Virus record (IMG/VR): IMGVR_UViG_3300006119_000029
Location: 1 to 36,761 of that record
Length of the DNA: 36,761 bases
Direction: 5' to 3' (one strand)
Source of the DNA: a virus
Shown: positions 32,036 through 36,761 of the stretch, one piece after another
How the letters are laid out: each line of letters begins with the position of its first letter
Numbering within the stretch: position 1 is the first letter of the stretch
Position numbers and translations under genes: made by a program
Notes under the pieces: model-generated
Seen by the model: the letters and a program-made list of their open reading frames with translations, nothing else
What the model was told of the DNA's origin: nothing
The model's database searches: none

Positions 32036-32383
32036 TTATGTGTTGGGCTCTTGAGATCGCTCTTGCTGAGTTACCACACGATTTTTCAATACAACCTGTC
32101 TCTTCAACAGGTTGATAAAAGTGTCCATAGCATTGAAATTGTTTGCAAATGCTATACGCTTTGAATTGTCTTCTTCAGTGTGGCCAGTTATCTCAGTTAG
32201 AAAATCCATATTCTCTAATTGGAACTGCCTTACGAATAAGACAAAGTCTCTGTTCTTCAACAGATTCTCAGCAGCACTGCCCAATTGTTTCACACGGTCC
32301 GCTTGCGCTGGACTTAGCTTGCTCAATTCGGTAGCACTTACAAGGCGATTATTAAACGCCTCATATACATCATTTTCAATCAT
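32036..32383 (-). CDS. Hypothetical 115-aa helical protein between portal and scaffold
   Basis: Helical, charged protein (ATELSKLSPAQADRVKQLGSAAENLL). ATG 32383 follows GGAATTGAA and a CTAAATA element 19 nt earlier. A head-assembly accessory role is likely from position; no family recognised. Confidence 0.7.
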   Translation of the reverse strand: MIENDVYEAFNNRLVSATELSKLSPAQADRVKQLGSAAENLLKNRDFVLFVRQFQLENMDFLTEITGHTEEDNSKRIAFANNFNAMDTFINLLKRQVVLKNRVVTQQERSQEPNT

Positions 32384-32402
32384 TTCAATTCCAATCTATG
32401 TT

Positions 32403-32409
32403 TATTTAG
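32403..32409 (-). promoter_or_regulatory. T4-late-like element CTAAATA after the portal gene
   Basis: Minus-strand CTAAATAAACATAG, 19 nt before ATG 32383, outside coding sequence. Confidence 0.6.
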
Positions 32410-32410
32410 T

Positions 32411-34705
32411 TCATCTGTAGGCTGTGGCCTTGTGTTCGCCTATTAAGGCAACACCTTCTAATTGTTTGCCAGCACTGGTGCCCTGCACGTCTGCTTGTAT
32501 TTCCATTGCTTTGGCTTGATCCAACTGTGCTTTTGCAGCCACGCCTTGCGCTTGTGCTGTGAGCAACTGTTCTTGTGGACTTGGGCCTTGTGCTTTTTTG
32601 GCAGCTTGTGCTTGGCTGATCATCTCTTTAACTTCATCTTCAGTTGGCAAGTAAGCATCTGGATTCTTAACTCCCAATGCAAACAGGCTGTCTTCGAATG
32701 GCTTACGAATCTTCTTAAACATTTCTGGAGTTAGCGTGCCCGAAGCAACCAATTGCTGTGTTGTCTGATACAGTTGTGTTTGTCCCTGGATGATGGCTTG
32801 TTGACGTTGCAATTGGTTTTCGTCACTCATCATACCCAATGCCAAATCAATGTGAATTGTCTTACGGTCATTGAAGTTCATATCGTCAAATGCTTCATAG
32901 TCCATAAACACAGCTTTGCCTTCTGGGTGGAACTCTTGTGCAAGTTTACGCACACCATAATCATCACCATATTGAATTAGAGTGCGCCACACTAACCAAA
33001 TGGCAGCTTTCAATCCTTCAGCACAATTCTTAACTGTGTTGTCTTGAATGATTTGGTTTGGTGTTAGGGCCAATTGCAACTTGATGCCACTGTTGCCTGG
33101 AGCCATAACTTCTGGGTTGAATGTGTCTGTTGGCATTGTCATACCAACCATAGCCATTGTGTCTTGCTGGATACGATTCATAGCAGTGTCAATAAACTGC
33201 AAGTTACCTTGTGGCAATGGCAATGGGTAAATGTCTTTTTGTGGATCAAACTTCGAATCCAAAATAAAGATAGCAGCTTCACCGTCCTGGATCATTTCAA
33301 AGTCCAGCTTGTCGGGTTTGACACCAATACGTGGAGTTGCTTGCAGCAAGCCCATCATAATTTCACTGCGATGTCCCGACGTTGCATACTCTTGCATTGG
33401 CACAACTGATTCAGCAATGGCCATACCATAGAAGTTTTGCGCCAATGGTTTTGGAACCATATTGGCAATTGGTATAAACTCTACTTCACGTGCTGAAATA
33501 ACATACTGACCACTGTAGATTAGTTCTACTAGCTCCAGTTCACCATCACCGTCAATGTCGTAACGGTTGTAAACTGTCAACACAGTGACTTGGCGTGCTT
33601 CTGGTTCTTGGGCGGCATAGCCCTGAGCGGGTAGTCCATTGATAGGCACCGAGTCACGTGCGTGTAATGCTAAGTTGTTTAGCAAGCTACCCGCTTGATA
33701 TGCTCCAACGTTGCTATACTGTGCATAGACTTTGAATTCTTCTAGGTCAATGTCTGGATATAGCTCTGTGGCTTCTTGGATACTCATTGGCTTGTAGTAT
33801 CCGCAGAAACTTTGTTCTTCAATGCTGATGATTGTTGGGTCACACATCCAATAGTGTTGTGCAATTGGACGGAACTTGACGTTTAGTTTGTAACCAGTTA
33901 ACTTATACTTTGCTTCGTAGATTGTGTTACGTGCAAGACTTGCACGGATTTCGTCTTCGGTATCACGTAGGTCAACATCTTCGCTTGATTCATCTAGACT
34001 TGAGAAATCACCTTCGGCTGCGGTCTGTGCTTGACCAATGATATGGTCCAGGTTCTCACGACGTTGTTCTTCTGGAATGCCTTGTTGATACTGTGCAATT
34101 TCTAATTGGACCTTGTCCATATCCACAGTGTGTTTGCGACGACTCTGACGGAATGGTTTTAGGCCAGCTTCTTCGGCTTGCTGTTCAAATGCACGTAGTT
34201 GGTCCAATGTTCCGTGTGTTGTGACATAGCGCACAAACTGTTCACGCATTGGGCTGACCATCATCTCACCGTTCTTGTGCAAGGCTGCGTCCATTACCCA
34301 GTGTTGCAAGATTTGGTGTGGATCATTGTTTTGGTTAATGATCTTGTGAACCATTTGCGTTGCTTGCTTGGCTGCTGCTGCGTCAGCTTCATTGTCGGCC
34401 ACAAACTCAAACTTGATCTCGCCATTCTGTGCAAGTCCTTTGGTGATCACTGCTGTAGCGTAGTCGACAACGGGTTTTACGACCGGATGGATATAGTCAA
34501 TGCCGTTTACTGGTTCAGTAGATTGTGTTACTGCAAGCACCAGGTAGTGGTAATCGCTTGCACGGTTAATGTTATTCTTAGTGGCCAACAAACGTAGGTT
34601 AGCTGCACATTTTGCGTCCAGCAAACTTTTCATTTTAACAAAGCGAGCCATTTGCCCACTGTGGTTGTTTAAGTTGCTGATGACGACGTTTTTCAAATCC
34701 AACAT
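32411..34705 (-). CDS. Portal protein, P22/phiEco32-like (764 aa)
   Basis: A large portal of the podovirus type: N-terminal helical region, a stem-crown part with YWMCDPTIISIEEQSFCGYY and VTVLTVYNRYDIDGDGELELVELIYSG (about 295-420), a PLAQNFYGMAIAESVVPMQEY helix, a DTFNPEVMAPGNSGIKLQ clip segment, and a long Gln/Ala-rich C-terminal barrel helix. The length fits P22-type portals (725 aa) and exceeds siphovirus portals. It directly follows the large terminase gene. Confidence 0.88.
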   Translation of the reverse strand: MLDLKNVVISNLNNHSGQMARFVKMKSLLDAKCAANLRLLATKNNINRASDYHYLVLAVTQSTEPVNGIDYIHPVVKPVVDYATAVITKGLAQNGEIKFEFVADNEADAAAAKQATQMVHKIINQNNDPHQILQHWVMDAALHKNGEMMVSPMREQFVRYVTTHGTLDQLRAFEQQAEEAGLKPFRQSRRKHTVDMDKVQLEIAQYQQGIPEEQRRENLDHIIGQAQTAAEGDFSSLDESSEDVDLRDTEDEIRASLARNTIYEAKYKLTGYKLNVKFRPIAQHYWMCDPTIISIEEQSFCGYYKPMSIQEATELYPDIDLEEFKVYAQYSNVGAYQAGSLLNNLALHARDSVPINGLPAQGYAAQEPEARQVTVLTVYNRYDIDGDGELELVELIYSGQYVISAREVEFIPIANMVPKPLAQNFYGMAIAESVVPMQEYATSGHRSEIMMGLLQATPRIGVKPDKLDFEMIQDGEAAIFILDSKFDPQKDIYPLPLPQGNLQFIDTAMNRIQQDTMAMVGMTMPTDTFNPEVMAPGNSGIKLQLALTPNQIIQDNTVKNCAEGLKAAIWLVWRTLIQYGDDYGVRKLAQEFHPEGKAVFMDYEAFDDMNFNDRKTIHIDLALGMMSDENQLQRQQAIIQGQTQLYQTTQQLVASGTLTPEMFKKIRKPFEDSLFALGVKNPDAYLPTEDEVKEMISQAQAAKKAQGPSPQEQLLTAQAQGVAAKAQLDQAKAMEIQADVQGTSAGKQLEGVALIGEHKATAYR

Positions 34706-34731
34706 TTAGATGGTCCTATCAAGTTATACAT

Positions 34732-34738
34732 TATTTAG
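34732..34738 (-). promoter_or_regulatory. T4-late-like element CTAAATA before the portal gene
   Basis: Minus-strand CACTAAATAATGTATAAC, 26 nt before ATG 34705 and just after the terminase stop. Confidence 0.6.
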
Positions 34739-34743
34739 TGTTG

Positions 34744-36369
34744 TTAGGCTCGGGGGTTCCAGGCCTGCTTCCACTCAGGCTTTTCTCGTTCTCTGTTCCA
34801 GGATTGAGCTTGGAATTGGTGTCTGAAATCACGCATTCGTTGCTGTGGACTGCGTCCGTCCCAAGGTTCGGCGTAACCGTTAAGGCAACCAAGAAGGGCA
34901 TAACGAGCGGAATCAATAGCATCATCAGGATCACTAAATCTTCCCTTGTCATCAGCGTAATAGTTTTGTGCTTCACGTAAGAAAGTAGTGCAGTTTTCAT
35001 TGACGTGTAGTGTTCCCAGTTCCAGCATTTGCCGCATAATATTTATACCATAGCTCTTGTGGTTGGTGCGTCTGCCCTGATCGTCTGGCGGATTCATAAT
35101 GGGCTCACTGACAACGTTGAGTTCGTATTCTTCAAACAAGGTGCGAATACTCTGACTTGACATTGTATATCGACCCGCTGTTGAAGCATCTGCTGGCAGC
35201 ACAATAGGCGTGCCAAACACTTCTGGACGCATCAGATGGTTGATATAGTTCATTGGGTTGGCTTCTTCAATGCCCTTGACCACTATCTGGTGATGCAGCC
35301 AAGCCTCTTTTTCTGTTGGGTGCCAATACATTAGACTGATAACTGTCTTGTCGTTGACCAAGCCCAAGTCTAGCGCAATAACTCGTTGTATGCCAGTAGT
35401 GTTACGCAGATCATACTCACCAGTCTTGTAAGTGGGCCAGCTTCGGATTTGGAATACAGCTCCTTTGCCCATAACAGGAATACCGTTGCGGCGAGCGTCA
35501 CGTTCGTGAGGAAGGTAATCTCGTTCAAGTTGTTGCCTAGTAGACATAAGCAAGAATGGTTCGCCCCAAGGATCGTATTCTGGCACATCATCCCAAGACA
35601 CTCTAATATGTTCATATCCATCTTCGTGGTTCCAAAACTTTGACACCAGTCCGTTAAGACCCTTTAGTGGGGTAAACGAGCAAAGAACTTGGCCTTGCGT
35701 TGTGGCAGTTCGCGTGACAATCTCGCTAAAGAAATCGTCAGGCGGTTGTTCATCAAACACTGCCAGGTTGAGTTTGAAACCCTGCATTTGTCTAACTTCC
35801 TGTGTGTAGTTAGCAAATAGTAGATAGCTGTTTTGACCGCTTGTGTGACGGATTTCAATACCCACACAGTTAGGCCCATCGCTACGCATAGTGTCAAACA
35901 CAATAGCATCACGAGGTATAGCGCCAGTGCCAACAGCGTCCGTAATCTTAACATCATTTGTTCCTAATAGTTCTGCTTGCAATACCAATGCAACCTGACT
36001 CCAACCTTCACCAGCAACCATAGCTGTGATGGCCTTGTTGAAACGTTTGCCAGTCCACCAGGCAGGATATTGTCCAGTTAGGTGCATTGCTGTTTCATAA
36101 CAGGTTGACACAGTTTTACCAATACGGTTGGCAGCAAGGATACCACGACGATCACAAGTGCCTGTGGCAAAGAAACGCCGTTGGTGATCAAAAGGTCTAA
36201 AATATCGGAGCTGGTTGTAGCGCATATCCTCCTGCACATCAAAAGCCAAGGCTTGAAACTTTTCTCGGACCGCAAGAGGCAAGCGTGGAACTGCGGCAGG
36301 ATCCATACCATTTTGTTCACACACATAGCGAATGCTGCGGCGCATCAACAAGGCTGCATCAATTGTCAT
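34744..36369 (-). CDS. Terminase large subunit (541 aa)
   Basis: Start at ATG 36369 (MTIDAALLMRR), overlapping the methyltransferase stop by 11 nt; the longer open frame would run through the methyltransferase. Motifs: Walker A GILAANRIGKT (76-86), Walker B LAVFDEQPP (202-210) with the catalytic Glu, and a C-terminal RNase H-type nuclease with acidic residues in IALDLGLVND (Asp334), LPADAS (Asp394) and DPDDAIDSARYAL (about 480-492). It pumps DNA into the head through the portal and cuts concatemers. Confidence 0.93.
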   Translation of the reverse strand: MTIDAALLMRRSIRYVCEQNGMDPAAVPRLPLAVREKFQALAFDVQEDMRYNQLRYFRPFDHQRRFFATGTCDRRGILAANRIGKTVSTCYETAMHLTGQYPAWWTGKRFNKAITAMVAGEGWSQVALVLQAELLGTNDVKITDAVGTGAIPRDAIVFDTMRSDGPNCVGIEIRHTSGQNSYLLFANYTQEVRQMQGFKLNLAVFDEQPPDDFFSEIVTRTATTQGQVLCSFTPLKGLNGLVSKFWNHEDGYEHIRVSWDDVPEYDPWGEPFLLMSTRQQLERDYLPHERDARRNGIPVMGKGAVFQIRSWPTYKTGEYDLRNTTGIQRVIALDLGLVNDKTVISLMYWHPTEKEAWLHHQIVVKGIEEANPMNYINHLMRPEVFGTPIVLPADASTAGRYTMSSQSIRTLFEEYELNVVSEPIMNPPDDQGRRTNHKSYGINIMRQMLELGTLHVNENCTTFLREAQNYYADDKGRFSDPDDAIDSARYALLGCLNGYAEPWDGRSPQQRMRDFRHQFQAQSWNREREKPEWKQAWNPRA

Positions 36370-36761
36370 CGGTAGTGAATAACTGGTTGAAGTTGTTTTT
36401 GTGCGTGGTCCGATACCAGGCTTCAATGCGCTGGCGACTGATCTCAACATAGGCTGGATCAAGTTCCAGGCCTGTGTATTCATAGTCCAGCTCCACAGCA
36501 GCACAGCCGGTTGATCCAGAACCGTTGAATGGATCCAACACCGTGCCACCTGGTGGAGTGACAAGTTTGATCAAATACTTCATTAGTTCAATGGGTTTCA
36601 CGGTGGGATGGTTGTTGCCTACATTACCGGTGCGGGCATCTAACCCAACTGCCATTCGATTGCCGTCAGGGCCATATGCTCCTTCTACATTACCAAACAT
36701 AGGCGGTGGCATTTCGTGACCAATGTGTCGTTCAGCACGGCTGACTTTGGGACAATAAAAA
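36359..36761 (-). CDS. DNA methyltransferase, C-terminal part; continuous with 931-1
   Basis: This is the end of the 409-aa methyltransferase. It contains HPTVKP (327-332) and the SAM-binding DPFNGSGSTG (352-361), then YTGLELDPAYVEISRQRI, the usual C-terminal helix of N6_N4_Mtase enzymes. An ATG at 36712 is internal. The terminase start overlaps its final codons by 11 nt. Confidence 0.93.
   Translation of the reverse strand, partial: FYCPKVSRAERHIGHEMPPPMFGNVEGAYGPDGNRMAVGLDARTGNVGNNHPTVKPIELMKYLIKLVTPPGGTVLDPFNGSGSTGCAAVELDYEYTGLELDPAYVEISRQRIEAWYRTTHKNNFNQLFTTDDN
36658..36761. repeat. Terminal direct repeat, right copy (104 bp)
   Basis: Identical to bases 1-104. Joining the copies gives a 36,657-bp circle. 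Confidence 0.97.

Overview
The window is the genome of a tailed phage with podovirus-type architecture. It appears complete and circular or circularly permuted: the first 104 bases are repeated exactly as the last 104, giving a 36,657-bp unit, and one gene (a DNA methyltransferase) reads in frame across that join. The podovirus call rests on a 764-aa P22/phiEco32-type portal, an SU10-like (DUF5309-type) capsid protein, a gp4-like adaptor, a P22 gp10-like tail protein and three long Ala/Gln-rich ejection-type proteins. No tape-measure, tail-tube or sheath gene is visible. GC content is in the mid-40s by eye. A small protein next to the fiber resembles ones common in aquatic cyanophages and pelagiphages, so an aquatic bacterial host is likely, but the host cannot be named from this sequence.

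Layout. A late cluster on the minus strand starts near 5274, runs down through position 1, continues from 36657 and ends near 12513. In order of transcription it holds a likely small terminase, a run of small head-associated or unknown proteins, an Fe/Mn superoxide dismutase-like protein, the methyltransferase, large terminase, portal, a small protein, scaffold-like protein, major capsid protein, adaptor, a 1505-aa fiber with collagen-like and propeller-like parts, a fiber-associated protein, the gp10-like protein, ejection proteins (one carrying an M15 peptidase domain), a Dps-like ferritin and a small coiled-coil protein. A second minus-strand block (10978 to 5349) holds an HNH endonuclease, small unknown genes, a GT4 glycosyltransferase, a zinc-ribbon protein, a secreted protein and others. 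A plus-strand operon (11035-12553) encodes a GNAT-like protein, two tandem paralogues, a GroES-like co-chaperonin and a small acidic protein. A single plus-strand gene lies at 7311-7637.

Non-coding content. About 500 bp at 9222-9726 have no convincing gene but contain stable hairpins, one a 13-bp stem whose G-U pairs favour a plus-strand RNA. A second small-RNA candidate lies at 7641-7782, ending in a strong terminator. Nested inverted repeats sit at 9977-10062.

Regulation. Two promoter classes can be seen. The 5.3-6.9 kb genes have host sigma70-like promoters, one a perfect TTGACA-N17-TATAAT. Many other genes have a T4-late-like (C/A/T)TAAATA element. In three genes this element lies exactly 5 nt before an ATG that lacks a Shine-Dalgarno sequence, which predicts leaderless mRNAs.

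Most unusual points: (1) a late gene set that includes both a superoxide dismutase-like protein and a Dps-like ferritin with intact main ligands, plus a phage GroES in a separate operon; (2) no recognisable replication, recombination, integration or transcription gene, although the promoters look as if they need a dedicated late sigma factor; (3) the non-coding RNA candidates.
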